From: Piromyces finnis
Taxonomy: Eukaryota; Neocallimastigomycota; Neocallimastigomycetes; Neocallimastigales; Neocallimastigaceae
Length of the DNA: 64,000 nt
Direction of reading: 5' to 3'
Assembly (NCBI GenBank): GCA_002104945.1
Contig: MCFH01000004.1
Location: forward strand, 1,154,001 to 1,218,000
Part shown: piece after piece, positions 37,735-50,398 of the stretch
How positions within the stretch are numbered: the first letter of the stretch is position 1
How the letters are laid out: every line of letters starts with the position of its first letter
Position numbers and translations under genes: made by a program
The notes under the pieces: model-generated
The model's database searches: none
Told to the model about the DNA's origin: nothing
The model's input: only the letters and a program-made list of their open reading frames with translations

Positions 37735-40700
37735 ATGAGTAAGGAATTAAAAGGGACATTAGAGGAATTTCATGATGCATTTGTTTCATATAAAAATAAT
37801 GTTGATATTATAACAGAAAAGTATATTAACATTTGTCAAAAAAGGTACTAATCTATATCTATATTTATTTGTATTATACATAGTTTACATGTATATACAA
37901 ATGGAATTATTATTAGAAATAATTAGAAATAATTATTCATTATACATCAATATTTTATATTTTAAACTAATTTCACTAAATTACAAAATCATTAATATTC
38001 CAAAAAAATAATAATAATAATAAAATAAATTTTAGAATTAAACATTTAAGTAAAAATTCGAATTCAATTCAATTTTACGATTCATCTGAACTACTTAACG
38101 AAAAATTGGAATTAAACACATGGAAATTAATTCAAATGTTAAATAGGTAAACTATTTTTTTTTTCTTATAATGCAAAATAATAATTTCATGTTGATTGTT
38201 AATCAAGAAATAATTTTCAATTTTTATGTGCTTATTTTAATTAAGACATTGTAAAACAGATACTGAACCTGACATTTGTTATATGGAAGACCCATATATT
38301 AGTGATGCTTCATTTTCTACACAGTATCTTCAAAATGAAGAATTAAAGAAAGTTTATGTAGGTTTAATCAAAGATTATTAAGTTTTAATTAAAGTTAAAA
38401 TATAGTTATAATAAAAATGAATTAAATTTATTATATTTTTTAAACATTTAAAATTTGGTAGACTGTAAAAGAATGGTTACAAGATATTTGTTCTCAATAT
38501 TCAATTCCATCGGTTAAAAAAGATTCAAGTTTTACATTGGGCCCATCAAGTCAAAAATTAAATAGAGAACAAAAAAAATTATCATTAGAACCAGATACAA
38601 AAGATCAGGTATACATTTTAGCATTTTTTATTAATAAAGATTTTATTTTGTAATATCAAAATTTCGTTAAATCTAACATAAATGTATAAAAGGAATTTGA
38701 TGAAAAAATATCAAAAGTTATTTATGAATTAATTAGAAGGGGAAAATTAGAAGAAGCTATTGAATATTGTGAACAATGTGGACAACCATGGAGAGGTGCT
38801 AGTTTAAGAGGTACTTTATTATGGGCTGATCCAAATTACGGTTAGTATTTTATTTTTAATATTTTATATTAATTAATATTAATTTTTATTTGATATATAA
38901 ATTATTTTTATTATTTTAATAATATTGTAATATTGATAATTATGTGTTTAATTAATCAATTATTTTTATTTTTAGATAAAGAAGAAATAAGTGATGTTGC
39001 ATCCGGGAATAGAAATCGTGATTTATGGAAATCTCTTTGTTTTAAGCTTGCAAATGAAGTATATATCAAGTTATGTTAAATAAATTAATAATAATATATA
39101 TATATATTAATAACAACAACTTATATAAAACATATTAGGAAAAATATTGTTCCCACGAAAGAGCTATTTATTCAGTTATGTCAGGAACAGTAAAAAATGT
39201 ATGGCATATTATAAAAAGAATAAGCTAAAGGTTAAATTTATTTTTATTGAAATTTAATATTAATATTATATCATTTATGTTAATTATACAAAGGCTTTAG
39301 TTGTATGTAAATCTTGGGAAGATTACCTTTGGGTATATTGCAATTCATATTTGGAAAACGAACTTAGCAAGGTATTATTATATATATATTTTAGTAACTA
39401 TGTGGAAAATATAAAATTAATATATAAATTATAATAGGGTTTCAAAGCATCTGCTAGATATGCAGTTGATGATAATGATGAAACAGATTTATATTTAATA
39501 GAGGATAATCTTATACCTGAATCAACAGAATCAATTTTTAATTCACTTCTAAAGAATGAAAATGAAAAAATAAGGTTATAATTATTTATAAAAAATTAAA
39601 TTTATTTGATTATGAAAAATTATATCAAATATTCTTATTAATATATGCTATTTTTTTTTTTTTTTTTAATTATTCATTTATATTAGAAAATCTGCAGCAG
39701 AGCCATTCCATTATATACAAAAAATGATTATATTGAATAAATACAAAGAAATGATTATTCACTTTAAAAGTCAGCTCGAAGAATCAGAGACTATTATTGG
39801 GTATATAAAATATGATAAATAAATAAATAAATAAATAAGAATACTTTAATATATATAAATATATATTATATTCTTAATCGTATTAACAATAAACTATTTA
39901 TTATATTGAATTTTATAGAACTCCAGTAAATACTGATTTATTGCGTTTCTTTGTTCATTTTATTCTTCTTTTGAAAAATTCTGGAATGTCTTATCCAGAA
40001 AAAGAATCAGAATATATCATCATAACTTATATTAATTCATTAATTAAATATAAAAAGGTAATATATAACTATATTTTTAATATATTTAATTTATCAATAT
40101 ATATATATATATATTTTAAATATTATAGTTTTATTATTTTATGTTAATTTGAGAGAAGAAAATTAATAAATTATTATTTACACATGTATATAGAGAACCC
40201 TTATTGCAGGATATGCTTCACATCTAACAAATGAAAACCAAATCAAATCATATGTTTCATTATTGAAAAGTAAAGAATTATTTCATTATAATCTTAACTA
40301 TAATTGTTGTTAGAATTAATGTTTTTTACTTAAATAATTAATGTTACTTTTTAATGTATATATTTATTAAGCTATTAATGAACCTTTACATATCAAAAAA
40401 GAATATATTAAATTGGCACAATTATTTGGTCTAGATACACCATCAATATGTACAGTAACTGTAAATTCGGTATTGGATGATATAGAGGTAGTTTATTTTT
40501 ATTCATCTATAACTTGATATTGATAGTATTAATAATGAAAGCTTAATAATTTTATTATATTTTTTTATTAAATAAAAATTAAAAGAATTCATTCCCAACA
40601 GAAATAGACTCTTCTATATATAAAAATATTTCAAATCCAATAACTAGCTCTGATATAGCAAAAATACATACTTTAGAATGGTTAACTTTTGAAGTTTCTT

Positions 40701-41925
40701 TAGTAAAAGAATTTTTCTTACAAAGTAATAGATTATATAGATATTTCTTAGGTAATTATATTAGCACACATTATTACATGAAAAAATAGATATTATATCT
40801 CTATTTTTTGTATTTAATATATTAATTTTAAACATTATATATATTAATTAGGTATTGGAAAATTAACTGCTGCACAAGAATTATTTAATTTCATATTAAA
40901 TATTAATACTATTCAATGTAAACTTGATGATAATAAAGATGATCAAGATATATTTATGAGCGAAAGTATTGCTTATTGTGGTTTAATTGATGCATATAAT
41001 TCATATGTAGCATGGAAAAATTCTTTAGATAATAAACCAGATGACAAATTAGCAAAATCATTGTAAATATTAAATATCATAAACATATACATATATATAT
41101 TTATAAATATAAACTTTTTTTTTTTTTTTTTAATATTAACTTTTTTTTCTTCAATTTTTATTTACAAAAGAAAAACTTTAAAAGAAAATGAATGGAAATC
41201 CCAAGTCATTGTAAATTGCTAATTTTTATTATTATTATTTTTTGCTAATTAATCTATTTTAAAATTATATTTTATCTATCAATAAATATTAATAAACTAA
41301 TTAAATGAACAATATAATTCAATAGGAAAAAACTAAGGAGGCTGAACAATTATTAAATACAGCTATATTATTATTAGTTAATTTAGTAAAACCAAATGAA
41401 ATTGAAAATCAAGAAGGTTTGCTATTATTAAAAGTTATTAATACTATTATTAGATATCCATCTCTATTTTTATTAATTTATTTTATCATTAATATATTAT
41501 GTAAATTTCATTCTAAAGAATCTCCTGATGCTATGGAGGGTGTCGAATATACTGATCAAAATGATTTACAAAAAAGAAAGATGATTCAAAGTATTTATAT
41601 ACCACAAATATTTTTATGGCTACATACAATATACTTTGAAACTAAGGATATAATACCAGAGTAAGCTATTATGTTACTAATATATAAAGAATGATTTTTA
41701 CTATGACATTAATAAACATTTCTTTATCTTTTTTTTTTTTTTTTTTCTTTAAGAAATCTTAATAAAAGCTTTGACTTAGTTAATGATGTTGCATCTCAAT
41801 TCTGTGACCAATTCGAATTATCAAATACTATTGAAGTTTTCTTAGATGCTATTAAAAAATCTGCTATTTATTTATTAGATAGAAACCCAAATAATGTATC
41901 TGATATTAGCCCATTTATATTTTAA
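37735..41925 (+). CDS. NUP84: Nuclear pore Y-complex nucleoporin NUP84/NUP107, 18 exons
   Basis: Exons: 37735-37844, 38036-38146, 38246-38357, 38462-38608, 38693-38840, 38976-39058, 39139-39198, 39294-39371, 39438-39574, 39687-39800, 39919-40057, 40194-40269, 40372-40487, 40586-40751, 40852-41062, 41171-41210, 41326-41660, 41754-41925. They total 2355 nt, 784 residues, with every junction GT-AG and in phase. The family signature is in exon 5: ELIRRGKLEEAIEYCEQCGQPWRGASLRG, given here in three overlapping pieces (RRGKLEEAIEYCEQ, CGQPWRGASLRG). The rest is all-helical, as in the Nup84/Nup107 solenoid of the Y-shaped scaffold complex. Its length lies between yeast Nup84 and animal Nup107. It begins MSKELKGTLEEFHDAF right after a uORF stop. 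It converges with the TOM70-like gene. Exon 16, 40 bases, is the shortest. Confidence 0.9.
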
Positions 41926-42808
41926 TTAATTTTAACATATTATAATTTAAATTATTTATTATTATATTTTGTTATTTTACCTATTTAATAAAAATTATCT
42001 TTATTTAAAATAATTATATTTTTATATATCACATTTCCTTTTTTATATATATATATATATACTTTTTTATAATTAAAATAAACTATATTTTCTAATAAAT
42101 ATCAAATTTAATAATAATAATAATAATTAATATTTGAATTTTAAAGTATACAATGGAAAATAAAAAAAAAATAAATATAATAAAATGATTAATAATAGCA
42201 TTAAAAGTATGTTGATTTGATTAGTGAAGACAAAAAAAAAAAAAAGTTACATTATAAATAAGTTATAGTAGAAAATATTAAGCTTTAAATAATGTAAATT
42301 CTATTATTTTAATATCAATATATATCTTTTTTATAAATATCAAAATATTTTGTACTTTAAAACATATGTAAACCTTGCAAAGCTTTTAATTATTAATTCT
42401 CTATATTATTTATACTAGCATTAATTATCCATTAATTATCCTGTGGAAATAATTAATATCTTAAATAAAAAAATAACCATTTATAAAGCACGTGTATTCA
42501 TAAATATAAATAGGATTAATAATAATAAATAAAGACAATACATTTTATCCTTAATATATTTTTTATTATAAATAATATAATGTAGATATGGAAATAGTTA
42601 TATAATAATAAAATTTTAATTGAAATTTTTTATTTTTATTTCTTCTTTTTCTTTTTTTTTTTTCTCTACTTTTTTGTTTTCCCTTTTCCCTTTTTTTTTT
42701 ATCTTTTTTTTTTTTTTTTTTATTTTTAACTTTGAAAAAAATATAATAATTTATGCAGTTTTATTAAAATTTTAAATTTTTATGGAAAAAATTTTAAAAT
42801 TATTAAAA
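41926..42808. other. Convergent intergenic region
   Basis: AT-rich 3' flanks of two tail-to-tail genes. A T-rich pyrimidine tract (42635-42725) lies past the stop of the minus-strand gene. No feature beyond homopolymers. Confidence 0.5.
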
Positions 42809-45588
42809 CTATTTGAAGAATTTTTCTTTAATATCTGGGTATTTTTTAATAACATCAAGTTGGGCTTTAGCAGCTTCTCTGCACATAACAGCTTGTTGTA
42901 AATCCATATTAGTTCTAGCTACTTCAATAGCTTTACCATATTCTTCAACAGCTTCTGCGATATCATGCTTTTGTAAACAAATTTGGGCCAATTGAACGTG
43001 AGCAATATCACATTCTGGGTCAACTTCAATAGCTTTTCTAACAAATTTTTCAGAGTTAAGTAAATCCATTTTTTGTTGATGTAAAATAGCCTTATTAACA
43101 TATGAGAATGGAAGTTGTGGTGCAACCTTTGATGCTTTATCAAATTCATTCATAGCATCATCAAATCTTTGTAAGTCCATTAAAATTTCACCATAATAAT
43201 TATGTAAATCTGGAGAGTTAGGGAATTTTTTACTTGCATCTTCAAATGTCTTAATAGCAGTTGGAGTGGAACCATTACGATAGTATGCAACACCTTGTTG
43301 AATATAACTGAAAACAAAGGTTGGATCTAATTCGGCACTCTTTTTGTAATCTTCAATAGAATCTTCATATTGGTTTAACATAAATTTAATATGTGCTCTG
43401 TGGTAATAAAGATCTGGATCATCAGAAGAAATCATTGCAGCTCTTATAAAATTTAATGTTAAATATAAATATTAATATTTATGCCATAAAAATTTAAGTA
43501 TGAACTCGAAATTATTGTATTATCATGATCTTCTTACCTGTCAAATAATTCTAATGATGGCTCAAGTTCACCCTTTTCTAATAAACAAGAGGCTAACTTA
43601 ATATGAGTTTGAATATTTTCTGGGTCAAGCTTTAATGATTCTTCAAAATCAGCTATAGCAGCATCCATTGAATTAGCTAAATAAAGGTATGTACCTCTTA
43701 AACGAAGAGCACCAGCTTTCATCTTGTCATTTTTAATACCAGCTTGAATAGCATGATCAACCTTTTCTGATGCTAATTTATAATTCTTTAATTTTGTGTT
43801 TTCTAAAGCATCCAAGAAGAGAGATTCACCTTGTTCTTCATTCCAAATATTAGAATTTGGTTCATCATAAAAATCTTCTTTTGCTTTATTATTAATAAGT
43901 ATAGTTTATTTTTTGTTAGACATTTATTATCATATTGATGATTTTTTAAATTTATTTATCAGTATTATTATTATTTTTCTTTTATTAAAAAAAAATAAAA
44001 TAAAATAAAAGGAAAAAGATATACATACTTCTGAATGAATCTAAATATGTTGTAATAAAAGTATCTGATGGAAGTTTTGGTTTTCTATTCTTTATGATTT
44101 CATTAGTAACTTCTTCAGAATAATTCTTTAATACTGTTTCATTAGAAGCAACAATAGAATTATCAGAAAATTCATCTAAAATACACAAAGCAGTATAATC
44201 ATTTAAAGCTTGTTCTAGATTTTTGGTTTTTTCATATGCTTGAGCTCTTCTTTTTAAAGCTTTGATATAATTTGGATTTAATTTTAAAGCTAATTTAAAA
44301 TTATAATAATATATTTAATAATGAAAGTAACTTTTTTTTTTAATTATATATGATTTATTGATATTAATTTTACCTTCATTGCAATCAGCAATGACTTCTT
44401 CCATTTTTCCTAAATTATTATAACAAGCAGCTCTATTTCCATAATATACACAGTCTGGGAAGAGTTCAATAGCTTTTGTATATTGTTTAATAGCTTTATT
44501 ATATTTTTTAGACTGGAATAACTTATTTCCTTCGTCTTTTGCTTTTTTAGCTAGCTCTTTACGTTCCTAAATAATATTTAATATATCGCAATAAAAAGAT
44601 TTCATAATTTAAAAACTGATATATATTTAAAAAGCAATAGACAGAAAATTTCAAATCTCCATAATTTTAGATTTAACATTTATATCTTATACTATTGAAT
44701 AAAATAACATACAGTTTCAGTTAAATTAAGATACTCATTTTTTGGTTCAGTATCATCATTATCTTCTTTTATTTCTTCTAATGGTGGTGGTAAATCATCG
44801 GTTTCTGTGGAACCTTCTTTTTTATCATCATTAAATCCATCAATAAATGGATTTAATTCTTTAACTTCTGATTCAGATAATTTGAAATTTGAGTTGTAAG
44901 TTGGTGTTGATAAAATTACATCGTCTAATTTATTATTTTGGTCCGGATTTTCTGTAGCATTACTATTTATAACATTTGAAGATTCCTTCTTTTTTCCTTT
45001 ACTCTTTGCTATTTAAATTTTTAATTTATTAATTTTTCACAAATTATTTAAAAATTATAAAATGTATTCAAGAATTAAATTAATAAATATATATATATTT
45101 AATTAATTTTAAAAGTTCATTTAAAGTATTATTAAGATATTTATAGATAAATAATTAACTTTATTATGTATTCTTATATTTTTAATCATTCCAATAAATT
45201 TATATATAAATGTATATATTATATATTTACATTTAGACTTCTTTTTATTCTTCTTTTTATTTTTTTTTGGTGTACTTAATAAAACTTTAATATTTGATAG
45301 TATCTCTGGATTTTTATAAACATTGTATGCTGTTGCTATAAATGCTGAGGTAGCTAAAAATGCAGAAATCTGTTTATAATTTAAAGATGAACTAGCAACT
45401 TTTGCAACAGTACTAGTGGTTGGTGCTACAACATTTTCTACCATATCCGAAGCATTTTGATTTATAACTTCTGGAATTACAGCATCTGCAACTGATTCAG
45501 CTACGTTATTTAGAGGTTCTGTAAAATTAACATCGACGTTAGGTGCAGACCAACTTTGAGCAATAGCTCTAGCTTCAGATCTATACAT
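42809..45588 (-). CDS. TOM70: TOM70-like organelle protein import receptor (TPR), six exons
   Basis: Exons on the minus strand: 45588-45231, 45008-44713, 44566-44374, 44289-44029, 43883-43538, 43442-42809; 2088 nt, 695 residues, in phase. Residues 1-72 are polar and acidic. One hydrophobic helix (about 73-90, ISAFLATSAFIATAYNVY) is followed by a Lys-rich patch (108-120) and an acidic linker. From about 219 to the end TPR repeats run on, beginning with the clamp-type KKAKDEGNKLFQSKKYNKAI and including GTYLYLANSMDAAIADFEES and AHIKFMLNQYEDSIEDYKKS. Outer-membrane anchor plus clamp TPR plus C-terminal TPRs is the Tom70 layout. In an anaerobic fungus the target organelle should be the hydrogenosome. 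The anchor is further from the N-terminus than in yeast Tom70. Another membrane-anchored TPR co-chaperone is a less likely alternative. Confidence 0.85.
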
Positions 45589-46410
45589 TCTTTAAATTTA
45601 TATGTATCTTTTTATTTAATTTTATTTATTTATTTATTGAATAAAAATGTTTACACTTAAAGTGGAATTTTTAAATTAATTTTAATTATATTTAATAAAA
45701 AAAAAATAATTTATCGAGGTTATTTTATAATTAAATATATTATTAAGTTATTAATATTCAATTTGCTTACCAGCAATAACAAATCAAATCTTCAATTTAT
45801 TTTTAAAAACAAATAATGAAATTTTACTCTATTAAACTCTATTAGTTCAAAATTCAAAAATCTAATTTTAAAATAATTTCATTTATTTTTTATTTTTATT
45901 TTTAAAAAATAATATAGTTATATAATAATATAGTTAAAAATTAAAGAGAAATTTTATTATTTTTTATCCAATGCAATTGTTTTATTTTTGTTATAATTCT
46001 TTTTTATTTTTTTTAAAAATTTCAAAATTTTATTTCATTAATATATTATTTCAATATATAAATCATAATTAATAACATATATTATTTTTGTTACACATTA
46101 TTTTCAAATATGATTGGCTATAAATTATTGAAAGATTAATTTTTTTTAACTATTATTTTATTAATTATTGACAGTAAAGAAGGAAATAAGTGAAAATATA
46201 ATAAATATATCATATTTACAATTTATATACTTTTTTATTTTTCTATTTAAAAATATTAACTTTGGTTATAAGATAGTAATAAATGATGTTATTTTGATAT
46301 ATTAATAAAATATAAAATTACATTATATATATTTGGTAATATTAGTATTTTATATTGCAATTAAAATTCAAAAATATATTTGAATTTAAAGATATTTAGA
46401 AAAAAATTCA
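45589..46410. other. AT-rich intergenic DNA
   Basis: Upstream region of the TOM70-like gene and 3' flank of the small membrane protein gene. No motif singled out. Confidence 0.5.
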
Positions 46411-47269
46411 TTATTTAAGAATTTTTAACACAGTCCAAGATACAATGAAAACTAATACCTAATAATATTTTGTAAGAAAAAAAAGATTGCATATTTATTA
46501 ATTTTCTATTTTGTTTGTGTATTTATTTATCTTTTACTTACAAAATTAAAGACAAATATATAATATGGATATGACCTTTTATCCGACCCAATGTTCGGTT
46601 TGCATTTGTACAAATCAAGTAAACACATCTTTAATTTCATTTTTATTTAATATATATTCAATTATTGATTTTAATTACAAATTAAAATTTAACTAAATAA
46701 CTTAGAAATATCAAAATAATAAACTTACTTTGTCATCTTCAAAACTCCAACTATACTTTCTTTCTTCTAAAATAACAGAACACCCTTTACAAATAGGATA
46801 TTTATCAATTATTGGATCTACAATGCATGTCTAGTATTCATATTATTAATTTTTTCATATAATTACATTATTTTTATTAATTTATTATTTCAATTACTAT
46901 TTTATATATTTTTATAATCCTACTTTATTATATTCTTTTCCATAATATGTTCCCATATATTTAAATTCAATTGTAAATCCAATACAAAATTTTTTATCTA
47001 TGAAATCTTTGCATAGCTCATTATCTATGATACATGACTATAAATATAATATACTTAGATTTTATATAAAAAAACATATAAAATTATATAAAATAATAAT
47101 TTACTTGTTCATTTTCCCATCCTAAATTAAATTTTAATTCTGAATTTTCTTCAGCTGTAATAATACAAGTTTTACATACTGGTAAAATATTAGAATTGCC
47201 GGATGCAATTTTTATTAACAATAGTATAATGAATACTGATTTTCTATTTAAAATATCAATTATCTTCAT
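46411..47269 (-). CDS. Small secreted, membrane-anchored protein of Cys-rich repeats, five exons
   Basis: Exons on the minus strand: 47269-47105, 47037-46924, 46830-46729, 46628-46542, 46458-46411; all GT-AG, all phase 0, lengths 165, 114, 102, 87 and 48 nt, 171 residues. Residues 1-24 are a signal peptide (SVFIILLLIKIASG). Three related repeats follow: VCKTCIITAEE...LGWENEQ-SCIID, then FCIGFTIEF...YYGKEYNK-TCIVD, then ICKGCSVILEE...WSFEDDK-MCLLD. Each intron falls exactly before the xC[IL]xD motif, so one exon carries one repeat period. Exon 5 completes a hydrophobic C-terminal helix (YYIFVFNF-VLVFIVSWTVL) ending KILK, a membrane anchor. The CxxC...W-x-E...C pattern recalls the Cys/Trp-rich modules of fungal cellulosomes, so a mini-scaffoldin or surface anchor is possible, but this is inference. 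I do not recognise the family with certainty. Confidence 0.72.
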
Positions 47270-48831
47270 ATATTAATTATTATCAAGTATTATTTTGATT
47301 GTGTTATTTTTATAATTATTTCAAATTTTACATATTTCTTGTTTGGATAATTTTTTTATTCAATAAACTTTTTTTCGAAAAAAAATTATTTTAGTGTACT
47401 AATTACTTAATAATTAATTTAATTTTAATATAGAAATTACTTATTAAAATTGTAGTAAATCTAATTTGTTTTAAATCTTTAATACATGATTTTTTTATTA
47501 ATAATTAATTTTTTTTAATATTGTATCATATTAAAAAATGGTAAAAAAATGAATGAAAAAATATATAATAAATAGAATTATGATATAATAATAAACTTTA
47601 TAGATTAATTTATTTAAAAAATATTATCCTTGTTTTTTTATCGAATTATTCTTTTTATTAGATTAAATAATTTAGAAAAGATTAGACTAGGGTTAGGTTC
47701 AACTATACATTACATGAATTGGTCTAAATTAGTATTTGTTTTAATGTCAACAAACAAACAAAAAAAAAAAAAACTAAAATATATAACACAATAATTCTGG
47801 TACAATTCATATATATATAATCCTATATTTTTAATTATAAGGAATATAATATTGAAAATCTTAACAAAGATCATTTAAAGCATTCTATTAAGTTTCTATC
47901 TAATTTTATTAAAATCCTGATGTGATTACATATATAAGATTTGAAAAGAATTTTTTAAATATTTATTTATAATTAATATTATAAATATTTGATATTATAT
48001 ATATTAATAATCTAAAATAAAAAAATTTATTTTTTGAATTATATGAATTGTTATAAATTGTTATAAAATAGATATCTTTTGAATAAATATTAAAATATAA
48101 AAATTGTTATAAAAATATATATAACCTTTTATTAAATAAAATAACAAAATAAAATAATAAATATATAAATATATATTTAAATTTTTTTAAAAAATATAAA
48201 GCTTTATTAAAGTATAATGTTTTTAAAATGAAAAATTAATTTTAATTTTATTAAAAACATATATATAATATCTTAAAATACATTTATAGAATTATAATAT
48301 TTGTTTATCTATTTATTTAATATAAAATTTTAATAATCTTAAATTTATTTATAGCGTTGATATTACAAAATTTAGATTTTACTTATTAAAATTCAATTTA
48401 TAATTCTTTTAAAAATAACTTATTTAAATAGAAATTGTAATAATTAATTATATTATAATTAAAATTAAATGAGTTATAAATATAATTTAAAGTATTTTTA
48501 GAAATAGATACTTTTTTAAAATATGTTTTAATTTTTTAGATTCTATTTTTAAATAGTTTATTCTATTAATATCTATTATTATTAATTAAAACTAATAATA
48601 AAAAAATAATAAAGAATTAACAAAAAAAAAAAAAGTATATAAAGAAACAAATTTTCGTTTCTTTTAAAAAACTATCCTTTTTATAAAGGTGTGTCTTATA
48701 TTACAGGGTAATATATAGATAAAGGAGCAATATAAAAATTAAATGTGTTAAAAGCTAGAAAAAAGCAAAGTATAGTAAAATCCCCAAAATTTAGCTAAAA
48801 AAAAAAGATACCCAAAGAAAAAGAAAAAAAA
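47270..48831. other. AT-rich divergent intergenic region
   Basis: Between the small membrane protein gene (-) and the PP2C gene (+). No gene seen. A purine-rich AAAGAAAAAGAAAAAAAA stretch directly precedes the PP2C ATG at 48832. Confidence 0.5.
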
Positions 48832-50181
48832 ATGACTGCAATTGATACTTATTCAAATACAGCAAATTTCTTTATCACTAAATTAAATGATAAAGAAGAA
48901 GAACTTGAAATAAATTATAAGAGCCCAAAAAATTATTTATTAAAGGATTTTAATAATAAAAATAACACTTTTATTGTAAAATCTGATTCGACAAATACAC
49001 TTTGCAATTGTAAGGAAGATATTCTTCAGCCCACAGGAATAGTATGGTCAGTAACAAATGAACAAGGTTATCGTAAAAGAAATGGAGAAAAGACAAATTT
49101 ACATGAAAGATGCGAAGATTTTCATTGGCCACAAAGAAATGATAATGCATTTAAACGAATTCATCCAATAAATGGGAAATCCATTAATATGTATATTCTT
49201 GCTGATGGACATGGTGGTCATGAAGCTCCACAAATATTTCTTGCAAGAGCTTGTGCCGCATGTTTTAAAGTTATGGAAAGTAAAAATTGGAATTTATCAA
49301 TGCCTGATCATCAAGAGGAATTAAGAAGTATTCTTACTGATACTTATATTTCATTAGATAGACAATTCTGTGAAGAAAAGGTAGCAGAATATGAAGAATA
49401 CAACAGAAATGGAAAACAAGGTAAAAAGCCAGTAGATGATGGTTGTACCCTTATTGTCAATATAGTATATGATGGTTATTTAATAAATGTTAATACTGGT
49501 GATTCAAGAACAGTTTTAGGAAGTAAAAAGGAAAAGTCACACTTTTTACATAAAAAGACGTTTGAATTTGTTCCAACTTTTTCTTCTTTAGACCAAAGTC
49601 CTGATCATCCAGAAAAAGCATATAACGTTTCGCATAACGGAGGTATATTCTTATCTTCAGGAGGAATTCCTCGTAAAAGACCAAACATTGAACCTTTTGA
49701 AAAGAGAGGTATGGTTACATATCCTGAACTTGTAGGAACTCGTATCTATCGTCCATCTAATAAACGAATTGAGGAATTAGGTATTAATCATTTGATGACA
49801 CTTAATATGGGAGGTTCTATGGGAGATCTTCTCTTCAAAATTGAACCAGCTGTAATTTCATGTCGTCCAGACGTTTCAATTTTAAAAATTGATCGTTCAG
49901 TTGATAATATTCTTTTAATCGCTACTGATGGTATCTGGGATCACCTTAATTGGCAAGAACCAGAAAAGCAAAACGAAAAGATTATGAGTTACATTAGTAA
50001 GCAAATGGGTGAAAATGTTGAAATTAATGAAGAACTCTTAAATAAGATTTCCTCTAAGTTAGTTAAACGTGAAAATAACCTTGAACTTTACGAACCACGT
50101 CAACGTTACGATGACTGTACAGCTTTCTTAGTTTATCTTCCAGCCGGTTCTGAAGAACAAAACTTAGAAGCCTCTAGCTAA
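48832..50181 (+). CDS. PP2C-family (PPM) Ser/Thr protein phosphatase
   Basis: A 449-residue, intronless metal-dependent phosphatase. The PP2C motifs run in order: ILADGHGGHEAP with Asp125 and Gly126 as metal ligands, VNTGDSRTVLG (Asp224), DQSPDHPEKAYNVSHNGG, TLNMGGSMGD, LLIATDGIWDHL (Asp366) and RYDDCTAFLVYL (Asp427/Asp428). All metal-binding Asp are present, so activity is expected. Residues 1-85 are an N-terminal extension with CNCKEDILQPTGIVWSV. The insert between residues 230 and 290 is Lys-rich. There is no signal peptide or membrane helix, so it should be cytosolic or nuclear. Which pathway it serves cannot be told. Confidence 0.93.
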   Translation: MTAIDTYSNTANFFITKLNDKEEELEINYKSPKNYLLKDFNNKNNTFIVKSDSTNTLCNCKEDILQPTGIVWSVTNEQGYRKRNGEKTNLHERCEDFHWPQRNDNAFKRIHPINGKSINMYILADGHGGHEAPQIFLARACAACFKVMESKNWNLSMPDHQEELRSILTDTYISLDRQFCEEKVAEYEEYNRNGKQGKKPVDDGCTLIVNIVYDGYLINVNTGDSRTVLGSKKEKSHFLHKKTFEFVPTFSSLDQSPDHPEKAYNVSHNGGIFLSSGGIPRKRPNIEPFEKRGMVTYPELVGTRIYRPSNKRIEELGINHLMTLNMGGSMGDLLFKIEPAVISCRPDVSILKIDRSVDNILLIATDGIWDHLNWQEPEKQNEKIMSYISKQMGENVEINEELLNKISSKLVKRENNLELYEPRQRYDDCTAFLVYLPAGSEEQNLEASS

Positions 50182-50271
50182 ATTTTGGGGAGCAAGCTAT
50201 GAAAACACAACTGTTTAATTAATATATTCTCTTAAAAAATAATAATAATAATTTCTTAAATTATTATTAAA

Positions 50272-50302
<31 letters not shown>

Positions 50303-50398
50303 TCAAAAACTTTAAAATTTGAGAAATCTTAAAAAAAAAATAAAAAAAAAAAATACTAAAAAAAATGTTATTTTATTTTAGTGTAATTTTTATGTAAT
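50182..50398. other. 3' flank of PP2C gene
   Basis: AT-rich, with (AT)n at 50280-50299 and A runs. Confidence 0.5.

Noticed and set aside
39941-40147. Stand-alone small ORF
   Set aside because: Its first half is exon 11 of the nucleoporin gene and the rest is read-through into the intron.
41419-41664. Stand-alone 81-codon ORF
   Set aside because: It is the end of exon 17 of the nucleoporin gene, in frame.
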